Made by a program: the position numbers and the translations under genes. A stretch of DNA of 64,000 nucleotides from Dendrolimus kikuchii (lineage: Eukaryota; Arthropoda; Insecta; Lepidoptera; Lasiocampidae): assembly GCA_019925095.2 (NCBI GenBank), contig CM034414.1, positions 40,001 to 104,000 of the forward strand, written 5' to 3'. Shown piece after piece: positions 10,569 to 22,330 of the stretch. Position 1 is the first letter of the stretch. Every line of letters starts with the position of its first letter. Under the pieces are notes generated by a model. That model was given only the letters and a program-made list of their open reading frames with translations, was not told the DNA's origin and did no database searches.

Positions 10569-10980
10569 CAGTGTAAACTCGTATATAACGATACGAGTTG
10601 TCGTTAAATGGGGAGAACTTGGTGATAAAGGATGTACTTAGAAATTCCTATATTTCGGAATTTCTTAGAAATTTTGGTTTGCTTGATGCCGACAGTCGAG
10701 TTTATTACGGGCTAGGAGAGTAAAGCGATAAAAGAACGTAAACAGCTGCGCAGTTTTTACTCATTTTGGCAACTTAAAAGGTATCTTTTATTACATAATT
10801 GTTGTCGTTATTGAGAGTAAGTTTAATGCTATATAGAGTGTATCATTTTATGGACGACAACCTTTTTTTTTCAGTCGGGGGAAATGCTATTTACGCAAAC
10901 CACCCAAAGCCAAGTGATTTCGACGTTTAAGGGAGTTTTTCGTTAAATCGAGTGATGTTTGTTACATGGAGTATACACTG
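10569..10980. mobile_element. Pogo/Tc1-like MITE (family M6, 412 bp) with TA flanks
   Basis: Ends CAGTGTAAACTCGTATATAAC and the inverse of CAGTGTATACTCCATGTAAC, flanked by TA dinucleotides at 10567-10568 and 10981-10982. The same family lies inverted at 44950-45318. Inverted ends with TA duplication are typical of Tc1/mariner/pogo derivatives. Confidence 0.65.
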
Positions 10981-10984
10981 TATT

Positions 10985-11945
10985 TTGTATTTTCTAATTT
11001 GAATTCGAATAAAAATTCAATATACAAAACCTCGAAGAGGTACTTTTTCGCTTCGCCTGTGGTAGTGGTACAAGTGGAAATAAAGAAAACACAAACATTT
11101 TTTATTTTCAATATTGTTTTATTTTTAAATCATATCGATGAAATATTAAACAAATTTATATTTGTCTTTTAATTTTTTTATATGTTATTAATGCAAATAC
11201 TTTTTTAAACACTGACAATTGAACAAATGTCAAAATAACATCTTATTTTACTTTTAAAACATCATCAAAGAAATAATTTTAATTGCTGTTTAAACAGTCA
11301 TATGAATCATTAAAGATACTGGTTACTCTCGAACAAGATCTAGGCGGCTTTGGCTTTTTGTAAGGCAGTATTAGGTCTACAGACGGGTAGTAATTTTAAA
11401 ACCAGATAAATCAACTTGCTAGTACTTGTCGAATAAAACTCGACAACTGACAAGCTTACGGCTAAGCCGTCAACTGTTAACTGGGTTTTAGCCTGCTATT
11501 GAATGACCATTAACCGGATGGTTATGATTGATTTTGACATTTCCGTTGGTATGTAAAAATATCTCAGATGGCTACTGAAGAGTAACTGAAATTTTGAAAT
11601 AAATATCGAATAAGATGCAACTTTACTTTAATACTACTTTTAACGCTTTAAACAATTGAAATGTACTTTTAATTATAAATGAAATTATTGCAGATACCTG
11701 TCTATTGATGGTTATGGCAGCGCCGCAAAACGATGGCAATGGGCCGCGACTGCCTAGATTCAAATACTACCTTAAGGCTATTGTAAAACCTGCTCACTAT
11801 AATGTTATAGACAAACGTTCTGTAGTATTAAATACTGATTTAAAGTTGAATTACTTCAATAAAAAGTGTCAAATTAAGGGTTCAATCTTTTTAATTAAAA
11901 GATTTTCTAACAAAGGGATTATAAGTAAATAATTTTGAAAGGCGC
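10985..11945. other. AT-rich intergenic region, no gene seen
   Basis: Only short spurious frames. A cluster of TTAA and AAC-rich words near 11440-11530 resembles parts of 17600-17700 and 33590-33720, possibly a degraded MITE. Confidence 0.35.
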
Positions 11946-11983
11946 TTATATAGTAGCGTGTAGGCAACGGGCGTGCTGCGGAT

Positions 11984-12841
11984 CTAACTGCGTCGAGACT
12001 CGGCGCCTCCCGCGATGGCACCCCTGTTGGCGCTCACCCTCAGCTGTGACATGGACGTGTCCTTGTCCTCGTTGGTGGCGATGATCATGGCGGGTTTCTC
12101 CCCTGCGGCGCCTCCCGACGCCCTGCTGGCTCCCGCGGGGGCGGGCGCCCCCCACGCCCATCCCACCATGGCGCACACCACAAACAAAACGACGAATACC
12201 TGCGACAGATTACAATTAATTCTATAATTGTTTTCATTTAAAATAACATACCCAGGACCGTCTTAACCATATTTAGCGCCAGGGCTCGAAAGTTAGCTTG
12301 CACTCCCTTACCAACAATAAAAAAATGGCATTTCCATTTAGTATTTCATATTGTCAGATATGGAACCATTCGTCTGTCTTTGCATATTGCAGTGATTTTT
12401 CTCAGGAACGACTGGTTATACATAAATGATCTTTGACAGGAAGATGTAGTGTATGGTACAGGTGAATTTTTGAAGTGGGCTTTAATAATGAATACCATAC
12501 CACAATATATCTTTTTTTATTGTAATCAATCGGTTTGCGCCCCTTGGGTCCCTGCGCTTGGTTGCTTTATTAAAAAGTGTTCCAATTGCTTAGAATGTCC
12601 AGTTTACTAATATGAGAATGACATATAGAATTAATATTTGAATCATAACAAAATATAACTTAAAAACAAAAGAGGATTTGGTCACGAAATATTCTTATAT
12701 TCCAAGGGGGTCATGTCATAAAAAGGTTGAAAAACACTGTGATACCCAATAGCGAGTTCGAGCCGCTATTTACCCGGTTATTATAATAGCTACCTATCTC
12801 TAAATGAAAAAGAAAGTAGTTGTTACCTTGAATGCCTTCAT
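11984..12841 (-). CDS. Small secreted protein C (76 aa, two exons)
   Basis: Coding exons are 12827-12841 (MKAFK, then GTAACA donor) and 11984-12199 (after TGTCGCAG acceptor), phase 0. The signal peptide core is VFVVLFVVCAMVGWAWG, followed by APAPAGAS. The mature part has a Gly/Ala stretch, a central acidic/basic segment (ATNEDKDTS) and ends GAIAGGAESRRS. It aligns with A and B in architecture (5-codon exon 1, PAPAG after the signal, AAGEKP/AAGEQP/AAGKQP motif), so it is a diverged paralogue. TATA at 12916-12923 (minus). No clear AATAAA close to the stop. Confidence 0.82.
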
Positions 12842-12915
12842 GTCGATGGTTGCTTGTTTGCTGCGAACAGTACACTCGTCTCTGAAGAATGTGCTGCTCG
12901 AATAAAATTCAGCTC

Positions 12916-12923
12916 CTTTTATA
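12916..12923 (-). promoter_or_regulatory. TATA box of gene C
   Basis: TATAAAAG on the minus strand, 75 bp upstream of the start codon, followed by a transcription-start-like ACATTCTTCAG region. Position matches the TATA boxes of A, B and D. Confidence 0.7.
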
Positions 12924-13040
12924 TGCAAAAAGTTTAACAAGAAATGATTTTATGTTCGTCGGTTAGGGTTCCTCTTGACATCTTTCCATTGAATCATGAC
13001 TGTAATTTTATTTTTAAATTTTCTTCTGTCTTTAACGTTT

Positions 13041-13207
13041 AACAATTGGACGTAGTTTAACAGAAAGGACTCAACCCACATTGTGGTCAAAAATGAGTTG
13101 TATATATACCAATTTACCAGAAATTTTTGTCTAAACTTAAAACCTCAATAACTCAAAAACGACTTTTTGTGTTTTAGGTCGTTTTTGCTAAACTACGTCC
13201 AATTGTT
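13041..13207. repeat. Perfect 19-bp inverted repeat (MITE-like)
   Basis: AACAATTGGACGTAGTTTA at 13041-13059 is exactly inverted at 13189-13207, with weaker similarity continuing inward (GCAAAAACGACC-type). It lies upstream of gene C and is probably a small MITE. Confidence 0.7.
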
Positions 13208-13549
13208 ACACTGTTTAATTACTTGTATATTAATTTTAATATAGAACTTTACAATATGTATAATATTTTAAAATTCTAAACATGCCGTGTATTATGTATG
13301 TAGTACATTGAAGCTATTTAAAAGGGGATTTTTTTGAAATTTCTTGTCTGTTAAAAATTACTGGGTCGAATTTGAAGCGGTTTTCACTGATCGACAGCTA
13401 ATTCTTAGACTTAAAATCTGCGCTACTTTTTGTCCTGGGCATTCCGCGAGAATTTAGCTGTAAAATGTGTGATAATTTTTATTCCGGGAATCTCGCGGAA
13501 ATTTTCCCAGGAGCGGTTTAAAGTTTCTGCTAATAGCTATATAACATAC

Positions 13550-13880
13550 TTTTTTTATATATTTTTTTTATTATTATTAACAACTCTACGGACTCGAGTT
13601 CCGTACCCTTTTTTACAACTTAATTTCTAGATTTAATTTTTTGAATTTAACACGCTTATTAGTTATTTTGGTTGGTGGTTGTGTTGAGGTGTATGTATCT
13701 TACGAATAACTTATTATATTAATTTATTCTAGTTTTAATACTAAACTTATACTAATATAGAGTGTATCTGTTACATGGTGTTGTGAGGAAGTGCATGTGC
13801 AGTGTGGGCCTTATATCTATACTTATACATATTGTCCTATCTAGTGCTATGTGTGTTGTTTTTTTCTTTTCTGTGCCTGG
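13550..13880 (+). repeat. Dispersed repeat M5 (about 330 bp)
   Basis: Shares long blocks with 30640-30990 in inverted orientation, including ACTCGAGTTCCGTACCC and GTTGTGAGGAAGTGCATGTG. A partial copy lies at 59795-59850. No coding content is recognised. Confidence 0.75.
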
Positions 13881-14145
13881 GTTAATAATTTTTAGGCTCT
13901 TTGTGTGTCTTGGTTTGTTTGTGAGGTGTGCGTGTAATGCAGTGCGGTGGTAGTGCGCGTTGGTTTCAGTATGTGTATAAGTTTTGTTGTTAGTTATGTG
14001 TTTGTGACTATGTGTGATGTTATAATTTATTGTTTAATTGTTGTGTTTGAGTGGAGAGTATAACATACTTTGTGTCCCGGGAATTTCAAGTCAATGGACG
14101 AATTCGCGGGCATGTCCTAGTTATAGATAATATTTTATATAAAAT

Positions 14146-14476
14146 ACTAGCGGCCCTGGCAGACGTTGTCCTGCTCTGAAAAAATAAAAATCTAGGACCC
14201 GATCCCACCGCCATCTACCGGATCCAATTGTGGATTTAAACCTTCCGGGGACCCACTCAAGCACACAAAAACAAAATCACCAAAATCGGTCCAGGTGATT
14301 AGGAGGATTCTAGAACCCGATCTCAGCGCCACCTACCGGTTCCAACGGGATAAAAAGTATCCTATGTCCGTCTCCTGGTTCTAAGCTACCTCCCCACCAA
14401 TTTTCAGCCAAATCGGTACAGCCGTTCTTGAGTTATAAATAGTGTAACTAACACGACTTTCTTTTATATATATAGA
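14146..14476 (-). mobile_element. Non-autonomous Helitron-like element (family H2)
   Basis: On the minus strand it starts TCTATATATATAAAAGAAAG and ends GTCTGCCAGGGCCGCTAGT. The TC start and CTAGT end suit a Helitron-like element. Fragments of the family lie near 27160-27480, 27548-27705, 32170-32325 and 42570-42700. Confidence 0.65.
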
Positions 14477-14803
14477 TTATCTAAAGTTGCCAAACAATAA
14501 TGTAACAACTCCTTGTCATTCACAATCATTTCAATTAAAAAAGTTTATCAATGACTTCAATACACTATCGGTTTTGCCAATTTTTTAGGTTTTAGAGGAA
14601 ACATGTAATACGAGTTTACTGGCGAGGTGTTCTAAAAACGTCTGTCTGTTCAGTGTGATCTTTCGGTATGTTGGCTATACTAGTATTTGAACCAGAAGGT
14701 TATCTAATTCAAAATGTATTCAACAAGTTGCTGTTCTTTTATTACCAAAAACCCTTCCGAGATGTTTCAACTGTTACCAAATATTAATTTATTTAATAAT
14801 TTA

Positions 14804-15130
14804 TCCGTGCAGGAACGGAGAAAGAATACAATTTCCTGCGTCGGGGCGGCCTGTCGTAAGAGGCGACAAAACAACCCACAGCCAGCTGGTAGGGCATTTG
14901 CCCGACTGGATGGCTACCACCCCTGGTCTAAAGTATGTCGCCATAACAACCTTGAGTTGTGTTCCGGCATTAGTGGCCAGGTTCCAGTCTCCTTTAAGAG
15001 AGCAGCAGCGCATTTGTAGCACCTTTGGTGTTGCAAATGTCCATAGGCAATGGTAACTGCTTTCCATCAAGTGGGCCATCTGCCTGTCTGCTGAACTCCT
15101 GCAATAAAAAAAAATAAAAAAATAAAAACA
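14804..15130 (+). mobile_element. SINE-like retroposon S1 (about 300 bp, A-rich tail)
   Basis: Starts CCGTGCAGGAACGGAGAAAG and ends CTCCTGCAATAAAAAAA. The same unit recurs at 21476-21767, 27706-28003, 46285-46571 and 60243-60563 (plus), 32550-32772, 47245-47740 and 53634-53905 (minus), and as truncated copies at 31363-31590 and 39905-40146. A B-box-like GGTTCCAGTCTC is internal, but Pol III promoter status is unproven. Frames reading through it are spurious. Confidence 0.8.
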
Positions 15131-15139
15131 AGTCTCTTT

Positions 15140-16080
15140 CCGCGTCTGTCTGTCTGTATATTTTTCACTTAAGTTTTATGCTCCTTTATGTATATGTAAG
15201 TATGTCACTGAACTCCTTATAAACTCCTGGACCAATCTTGATGAAATATTTTGTGTATAGTAGAGTGGGATTTCTGTCAAACAAGCCATCTGCCGCTAGT
15301 AAGTAAAAACAAAAAAAAATATAGTAATACGCTATGTATTTTTTTATTAATATCAATTGTAATACTAAAAAATAAACTATCCTATAAATGAACCTAACTG
15401 AAAAATATATATACAACAGTAAAAAAGACCTATATTATAGCACGTCCAGCCCCACCAGACCACTGTCGCTGGCCATTGTACCTAGAACGCTGGCAGCACT
15501 ACCTCGCTGAATACAAAGGCTAATACTTTGAGCGAGGTAAGCACCAGCCTTCCGGTCTCCTGTTGGCACTTGGCCCCCATGGGCCCAAAGCCTCCACCCT
15601 AAACGACTCATTAAAAATTGTACGACATCACGACGAGGAGCGTCGGCGTCTCTCTTGCCTATTTTCCAAATTCAGCTCAACACCTATCAATTATTTATTA
15701 GATGCAATTAATGAAAGGAATAAAGTAGAAAAGCGACGATAAGGAATTAATTACTATTTATTGGAAAGGTGTTAATTAAGCGCTATCTATGCGCACACAT
15801 TGCATAGGATAAAGTAATTAAACAATTTATTTACATATATATTTTATTTTCAAGTTTTTTACATTTTTCTTATATAATATGAGCATTAATTTATAAGACA
15901 CCGTAAGTCATAAAAAATCATAGTACGAAAATTTTCTCGCGTTAAATTCATACTGGCGTGACACAGACAAATTTCAATTTGCCGCCAAATCGTGAAACAA
16001 ATGACAAATGAATGAAATTAGTAAGTAGTCAATAATATTAGCAAAGAGTTCTATTTTCAAAATTTTTTTTTTTTTATTAT
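15140..16080. other. AT-rich stretch with a possible minus-strand retroelement remnant at 15435-15670
   Basis: The 15435-15670 segment is GC-richer and on the minus strand encodes a short L-G-P-W-G-P-S-A-N-like string, reminiscent of C-terminal regions of retroelement RTs. The rest is AT-rich with no recognisable gene. Confidence 0.35.
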
Positions 16081-16169
16081 TATATTCTTTAAAAGTGGCC
16101 AGTTCTAAAAACTATCAGTGTCGCCCTCGTAGTAGGTATAGGAGGCCATCGGAACTGTCACTCATCACT

Positions 16170-16411
16170 GTCACATACATACATAGATACATAACTTCAC
16201 GCCAGTTCCCTTGCGGGGTAGGCACGAACAACAGAGTGCCATTTAGGCTTATTCTTACACACCTCACTTGCCTCTTTGACATTCATAACTCTTGTCATGC
16301 ACGCTCGTCTGTTCTTAAGGCTCCTGACATCACCTTCTGCTAGTACACGATCAATTTGATCATGGAAGGTGTGTCGTGGCCTTCCACGACTTCTGCATCC
16401 ATCCACTTTTG
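16170..16411 (-). mobile_element. RTE-like retrotransposon 3' end
   Basis: The minus-strand frame 16197-16406 encodes CRSRGRPRHTFHDQID.. to ..PARELA stop, followed by a TATG-type tail (reads ACATACATA on plus). Same family as 20560-21170. Confidence 0.85.
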
Positions 16412-16739
16412 CATTCTATATCACTGTCACTCCAGGGGTAATTGCTTCTGGCCATTACCCTGTGTTCGTGTGCTATCACACTGTTTGAGGCCTTAGGAGC
16501 TGTAATCAGCATAATGATACCAGCATGACTCTACCACTTTCCATCAGGTGGACCGTAAATCGGTTTACTGTTGTTGTTGTGTGTACTCGAGCAATAAAAA
16601 ATACCGAAATAAATTAATATTGTGGACTGTTAGTTTTTCACTGTGTTTATTTCTCTAATTGTTTAAAATAGACAGTAATAAGATGATACAAAGTGTTTGA
16701 GTAGTCCGTCTATTCCTTCGCCTTCCCAGCCCATATAGA

Positions 16740-17519
16740 CTCATGTTTTCTTTTCTCTTTTTTTCTTACTCGTCTTGCTTTTTCTCTTCCATTATTTTAT
16801 TTTTTTCCTCTTTGTCCTTCTTTTTTATCCCCAGACCCTTTTCACCGCTGTTATTATTCGTCTCTTCCTGTTTCTTCTTATCCTTCTCTTTTTCACTGTT
16901 TTTCTCTTTCATCTCTTCCTGTTTATTTTTCATTCTCTTTTTGTTTGTCGTTCATTTCTTCGTTTTTTATATCTGTCTTTGCCTTTTCGCTATTTTGTTC
17001 GTGCATCTCCTCTTGCTTCTTTTTTTCGATCGCTTTCTTTTCTTTTTTCTGTCTCGTTTCCTCATTTTCATTTTCCTTGTCATCGTCACCATCCTTATTC
17101 TTTTCGTCGTTTTATTACATTTTATGTTTTCTTCTCTTTGATTTCTTTTTATTCTCATTGCCTTTTTGTCCTTTACTTTTCTTTCCTTTCGTGAGCTGCT
17201 GTTTTTTTTGTTGTTCTTTGTCATTATCATCACACTTTTCATCCTTCTTATTACTTTTATCTTGTTTCATTCCTTGTTCACAGCCACAGTCATCTTTTTC
17301 CTCCTCTGATTCTTCTTCTTCGCAACCATTAGATTCAATTTCTTTATTCTTCCCGTTGCATCGCATTTCCATTTCTTTCGATTTCTGCGAACAACCTTTG
17401 GTTCCCTTTCCTTCTATTTCCTTCTGGCTTACAAGTTTCTTGTCTTTATCATGTTTTATGATGGCATAGGTATTAATTTCATTAATGAACAGAACTAGCA
17501 CTAACACCAATGTTAATAT
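16740..17519 (-). pseudogene. Lys/Glu-rich secreted-protein locus E, apparently frameshifted
   Basis: An exon begins at 17519 after a strong acceptor (ACAATTTCAG) in phase 0 and encodes a signal-peptide-like stretch (ILTLVLVLVLFINEINTYA), then a Lys/Glu/Ser-rich chain with several Cys, stopping at 17115 (134 aa). Beyond the stop, the same type of K/E/N/Q-rich coding continues in another frame (KNKDGDDDKENENEE..) to about 16935 and then in a further frame to about 16755. This suggests frameshifts in a longer acidic/basic repeat protein. The first exon was not found upstream. The phase-0 intron inside the signal peptide matches genes A-D. It could still make the 134-residue product. Confidence 0.55.
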
Positions 17520-17939
17520 CTGAAATTGTAAAAATACACTTTAAATACGTATAACAGCGTCATGTCTGTATAAAGGTGTGTAAACAGTGCTGTTGTACGT
17601 AGCACTAATGGTAATTCATTAGCCGGCTAAACATCCTATGCTATGGCTATTTGGCTAAATGACCCGCCAACCGACAGCCAACATCTGGCGGCTAAACCAT
17701 ATACGAGTACTTATCAAAATGAGGTGTCGATTTTATTAGCTGTAGCTATCTTGTGAAAACTGCTAATTAGCTGGCTTATATAGCTACCGTTCTTTAGTGC
17801 AGAGGGTAGAATAAAAATGACCAACTTATAAATGGGGGTCTAACTCAAAAAGTGATATATAATATAATTAAAACTACGTTTTACGTTTCGGCCACGTTGC
17901 AATATTTGCAGCAATTGAAGCTATAAGTACATTCGCAAG

Positions 17940-18560
17940 AAATCGAAGCCATTTCAGATGAAACTCTTATTGAAGTTTTTCAATATATTCGTGCCCTTTC
18001 GAAGAGTCTTGTAACCGCCAAGGACACCATCTTTGTGATTCAATTTTCAAAAAAGATCACACAAAATAAACTATTGTTACGTTACGTAAACGTTGGGTAT
18101 TTTTTTTGGATTTATCGAAAGCATCTGATTCTGTCCAGCACGAAACATTGTCAGGTAACTAAACCACTACGATATAAGTGGCTTGGCTCTCGGCCTTTTG
18201 ACATCCTACCTAAATGGTAGGATTCCAAGGGTCGAGATCAATAGAAAAAGGTCTCTTGGGGCTCCAATTAATATGGGTGTCCCACAAGAATCGATTCTCG
18301 ACCCCTTTATGCTTTTTGCTTACATTGTTACGAATTTGGGATTTGAATTTTAAAAGCCGTTGGAATTGTCTCAATCTTCATTACAAGTACACAGACGTAA
18401 CTTACAGTTCTTACAAACACGACCTAATACAACAAGTCCAAAATTCGTATTTCCAAATTCGTAAATTAGACATGGCTCTCCAGCAACATGCCCACTATTC
18501 CTTGAAATTTTTGAACTTGTAAGTTTTATGGCTTCTAAGAATATGCAACTACATTTGACC
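17940..18560 (+). pseudogene. Reverse transcriptase fragment (jockey/CR1-like)
   Basis: Plus-strand frames show a degraded LDLSKASDSVQHETL block near 18110-18150 and a GVPQESILDPFMLFAY block near 18270-18325, the usual RT motifs around FxDxxKAFD and GVPQGS. Stops and indels separate them; the copy is dead. Confidence 0.7.
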
Positions 18561-18659
18561 AATAGAAGAAAGGATTTATGACGTCTTACTGAAAGGTCAA
18601 AACCAAGGGATTAAGGTGAACAAATGAGTGAATAAATAATTAAAGCAACCATAAAAGGA

Positions 18660-18850
18660 TTACCGATAATATAAAATCTTACAATTACCACATGCTAATA
18701 ACGGTGAAGGAAAACATCGTGATGCAACCTGCACATCGAGATAACCGATGTGTCAAATCTGCCAAGCCGCCTTGGACAAGCGTGGCGGGTATACGTCCGT
18801 TCCCCCTATAACGGGAGCCCCGAGCCCAGCAGTGGGACATTTATGGGCTG
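18660..18850 (+). repeat. Short retroposon 3' fragment
   Basis: Shares GTGATGCAACCTGCACATCG and following sequence, ending GCAGTGGGACATTTATGGGC, with 20390-20535. This ending is common in lepidopteran retroposons. Confidence 0.6.
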
Positions 18851-18970
18851 ATATTATATATATAAAATCCGAAGGGGTATTAAAATACGTGTTGCAAAAG
18901 ATTATTTATACGAATTTCGTCGTCTCGGAACTGCCCGTTCTAATTATATATATATATATATATATATGTG

Positions 18971-19226
18971 ACTAGCTTCTGTCCGAGACTTCGTCCGCGT
19001 GGAATAGTTAAAAAAAAGTAAATAAAAAAAACCCCTAGATTTTGAAACATTCTTCATTGGTTCTCCGCTCCTATTGGTCTTAGCGTGAGGATATATAGCA
19101 TATAGCCTTCCTCGATAAATGGGCTATCTAACACTGACAGAATTTTTCAAATCAGACCAGTAGTTCCTGAGATTAGCGCGTTCAAACAAACAAACAAACT
19201 CTTCAGCTTTATATATTAGTATAAGA
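18971..19226 (-). mobile_element. Non-autonomous Helitron-like element (family H1)
   Basis: Minus-strand start TCTTATACTAATATATAAAG and end CTAGT, internally matching the copy at 9835-10108. Confidence 0.7.
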
Positions 19227-19496
19227 TTTAATTTTGTTGGTAAATAATAAACACTACATTGTGTTGTTGGCTGATGACAGCTCGTTAATTTTTAAATTCC
19301 TCTCAATTTCACTTGTCCCTACGAACCTCGACAGTCCGCATGGCGTCGTCCAAGTCCCTAGCCCCGAATACGACCACGTCTGTCTTATACCCCCCCATCC
19401 GCGGTGATAAGCCGTTAATAGCTTTCCTACACCATTAAATGCATAGGATGTACAAAACATAAATTCGTACGATACATAATAAACTGTTGATAATAT

Positions 19497-20261
19497 TGTA
19501 GCGACCGTGGGTAGAACTTTCTGGCAGCGTAAGCCGGTCTCAAGACTTCTAGAAAAAGGTAGAAGATTCTGGAAGGAAAAGACAAGGACGGATATATTTC
19601 AGAAAGGGATAGACAATGATCGAATGTTCTAGAATAGAAAGTTCGGGAAGGAAAAGACAGAGACAGATAGATGTTAGAAAGGGATAGATGTACAAACGAA
19701 AGTTCTCGAATAGAAGGTTCGGGAAGGAAAAGACAGAGATAGATAGATATTTAGAAAGAGGCAGATAGTAAATAGAAGAGTAACGAAATTATGGGTTCTA
19801 AAAAATTCTTCCGGATATATTATTATAAGCAGCGTAGGGTGCGTTTACCGGGCAGTTTTAAAGTTGAGTTCAGTTCAAGACAGCAAAGCGATAAGTGCGA
19901 TACGGAAGAGTTGGGACAGAAGTTTAATAGGAGACAGTGACGAGTTAAGTGGTCAATTTAGTGACAAGTTTAGCGAACAGTTAAGTGAAGGAGGAGTGTA
20001 GTGTACGTATTATAGTTCGAGAGACGAACCAGAAGTGAGCTACACGCGATAATATCGGAGGTGAGCATCGCAGTAGCAGGAGGTGGTCTACGCAGTATCG
20101 GCGACGGTATTGTGAGTGCGACACCTTATCGTCGGGACAGTGCATCGTCAGTCGTGCGTCTAGCGGCAACCCTGCGGAGAGATATTACGCGCGGCTGTGC
20201 AAGTCAATAAAGGCGTTACTTTAAAGAACTGGTGTGTGCGAACCCCCGCTCGCACGTAACA
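19497..20261 (+). mobile_element. Solo LTR (765 bp) with ATAT target duplication
   Basis: Begins TGTAGCGACC and ends CACGTAACA, bounded by ATAT at 19493-19496 and 20262-20265. An AATAAA lies near 20206, close to the 3' end as expected for an LTR polyA site. The interior has about three imperfect tandem units (GGGAAGGAAAAGACAGAGA). No internal region is attached, so it is probably the product of LTR-LTR recombination. Gypsy-type is likely from the 4-bp ATAT duplication, but unproven. Confidence 0.75.
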
Positions 20262-20389
20262 ATATAAAACGCCATGGTTCTTTATTGATTAGCGCACGCG
20301 CCCAAATCTCAAAGGCCGCCGGTTCTATTCTAATCCTGGCGCGCTATTTTGCATGCGCCAGTTTTCTGACCTAATGTGCATATTGTCAC

Positions 20390-20535
20390 AATTAGCATGT
20401 GCTAACGCTGAAGGAAAACGTCGTGATGCAACCTGCACATCGAGATGACAGATGTGTCAAACCTCCCAAGCCGCCTTAGACAAGAATGGCGGCTATACTG
20501 TTTGAGTTCCAGTAGTGGGATGTTTATGGGCTATT
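20390..20535 (+). repeat. Short retroposon 3' fragment
   Basis: Related to 18660-18850 (GTGATGCAACCTGCACATCG, ending CAGTAGTGGGATGTTTATGG). The segment just before it (20275-20345) carries a tRNA-like GGTTCTATTC box and may be a SINE head. Confidence 0.55.
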
Positions 20536-20559
20536 ATTATTAGGTATAATAATTTACTG

Positions 20560-21170
20560 TTATGCTGGAGCAGGTGAGTGAGTTTGTATATCTTGGATGT
20601 GCTTTTAGCAGGGATGGAAGGTACACCGCTGATATAGAAAGAAGAGTGAATTTGGGGAATAGTGCGAGCGTTAGGTAAACTTCTAGGCGCCAAGAACCTC
20701 AGCCAGAAGGCCCAGCTTGCCATACACAACGCGGTGCTGGTACCTACGCTCACGTATGGAAGCGAGAGTTGGGTATGGAAGAGAGAGCATGAAAGGAGAG
20801 TAAACGCGGTCGAGATGCGAGCACTGCGCAAAATCTGCGGAGTGACGCTCGCGGACCGCGTTCGTAATACCGAAGTGAGAAAGAGAGTGTCGGGGTGAAG
20901 GTAAGGAAAGGACTAAACAGATATACAATGCAAAAGTGTATGAATGCAGAAGTCGTGGAAGGCCACGACACACCTTCCATGATCAAATTGATCATTTACT
21001 AGCAGAAGGTGATGTCAGGAGCCTTAAGAACCGACGAGCGTGCATGACAAGAGCTATGAATGGCAAAGAAGCAAGTGAGGTGTGTAAGAATAAGCCTAAA
21101 TGGCGCTCTGTTGTTCGTGCCTACCCCGCAAGGGAACTGGCGTGAAGTTATGTATGTATGTATAATTTAC
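20560..21170 (+). mobile_element. RTE-like retrotransposon 3' end, longest copy
   Basis: Encodes, with frameshifts, the RT C-terminal region: LGKLLGAKNLSQKAQLAIHN and VLVPTLTYGSESWVW (frame 20662-20898), then CRSRGRPRHTFHDQID to PARELA stop (20936-21145), ending in a TATG-repeat tail. This RT C-terminus plus microsatellite tail fits RTE-like non-LTR elements of moths. Other 3' ends lie at 8930, 10225, 16170, 22618, 37145, 50168, 51850 and 54955. Confidence 0.8.
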
Positions 21171-21475
21171 TGTCCTTTGAGATATAATTGAATAGTGTTA
21201 GTAAGAACCATTTGCATCTAATTATCATGTATCTTAGGAAAGCGCTTCTGTTCACAACTGTTATCACCAGAACCGGTTTTGTTTGTTTAATTCTCTATTT
21301 GTATTCGCTTTATTGTATCTAGCTCAACGATAATCGCAGGTGGATGAACTGCTGCATCCTTAACAGCTGTTTTACATTGATCCAGCTGAGAGGAAGCCAT
21401 TCTGGCATCGTTTTACTTGACTTGAAGTCAGCACGGCGCTACCAAGTCTGATTTCAATATTCCCAATACTATTTT

Positions 21476-21767
21476 ATCCGTGCAGGAACGGAGAAAGAAT
21501 ACAATTTCCTGCGTTGGGGCGGACAACCCACAGCCAGGTGGTAGGGCATTTGCCCGACTGGATAGCTACCACCCCTGGTCTAAAGTATATCGCCATAACA
21601 ACCTTGAATTGCGTTCCGGCATTAGTGACCCAGGTTCCAGTCTCCCTTAAGAGAGCAGCAGCGCATTTGTAGCACCTTTGGTGTTGCAGGTGTCCATAGG
21701 CGATGGTAACCGCTTTCCATCAAGTGGGCCGTCTGCCTGTCTGCTGATCTCCTGTAATAAAAAAAAT
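21476..21767 (+). mobile_element. SINE-like retroposon S1
   Basis: Full-length apart from a short internal deletion after GTTGGGGCGG; ends CTCCTGTAATAAAAAAA. Confidence 0.8.
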
Positions 21768-22197
21768 CCCGATTGATTATTTGGAAATTAGGCTGATTTA
21801 CATTGGTCCAGCTTCTGAGTTGGGGAGCGGACTGGGCCCCAAGTCTGTAACTCAAATTAACAATTGAATTGAATTAGAATCGTATCTTTTGTCGGTTTTG
21901 GTTGTTTGTAAATCATCTTGGTTCAAAATGGAATCAATCTTGATTCAACCGAGACTGATTTAATATAAATTTTAGAGACTACGGATATGTCGAATGGATG
22001 ACTAAACCTGGCATGGTTGTTTTTGTTAAAGTTACGGACTACGCGCCCTGATTTCAAAATATTCAATAATATTGGTGACTTGGTATTTCCATTTACTTCA
22101 ATCAGTTTACATGATGCCAGTATTAAGTCAGCACTGGCTTCCTTCGAATTTGAACTCAATAGCTGAATCAATGTAAATCATCTCTAAATGACGACCT

Positions 22198-22330
22198 CTA
22201 TGGTTGAGCGAGCTAAGTCTTAGCAGAGGCTCCAAGTTCGATTCCTGGTATGGTAAATTTCGGATACGACCTTTCTGTTATTTACTGTGGTCTGGATGTC
22301 TGGTATCGGCCCCAAAATCAAATCAAATCA
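22198..22330 (+). mobile_element. tRNA-derived SINE-like element S2
   Basis: Has an A-box-like TGGTTGAGCGAGCTAAGTC and a B box GTTCGATTCC about 35 bp later, followed by a shared tail (TATGGTAAATTTCGGATACG). Related minus-strand copies are at 26345-26530, 45530-45765, 48180-48310 and 51565-51716. Confidence 0.75.

Noticed and set aside
16743..17469. Phe/Ser-rich plus-strand ORFs
   Set aside because: Reverse complement of the Lys/Glu-rich minus-strand coding of locus E.
17520..17570. First exon of locus E at 17552-17566 (ATG with GT 15 nt later)
   Set aside because: It would leave an intron of about 30 nt, too short to splice, with the TATA-like sequence only 10 bp away.
22198..22330. Functional tRNA gene
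   Set aside because: A and B boxes are present but the cloverleaf is degenerate and the unit is dispersed with a common tail, so it is a SINE.
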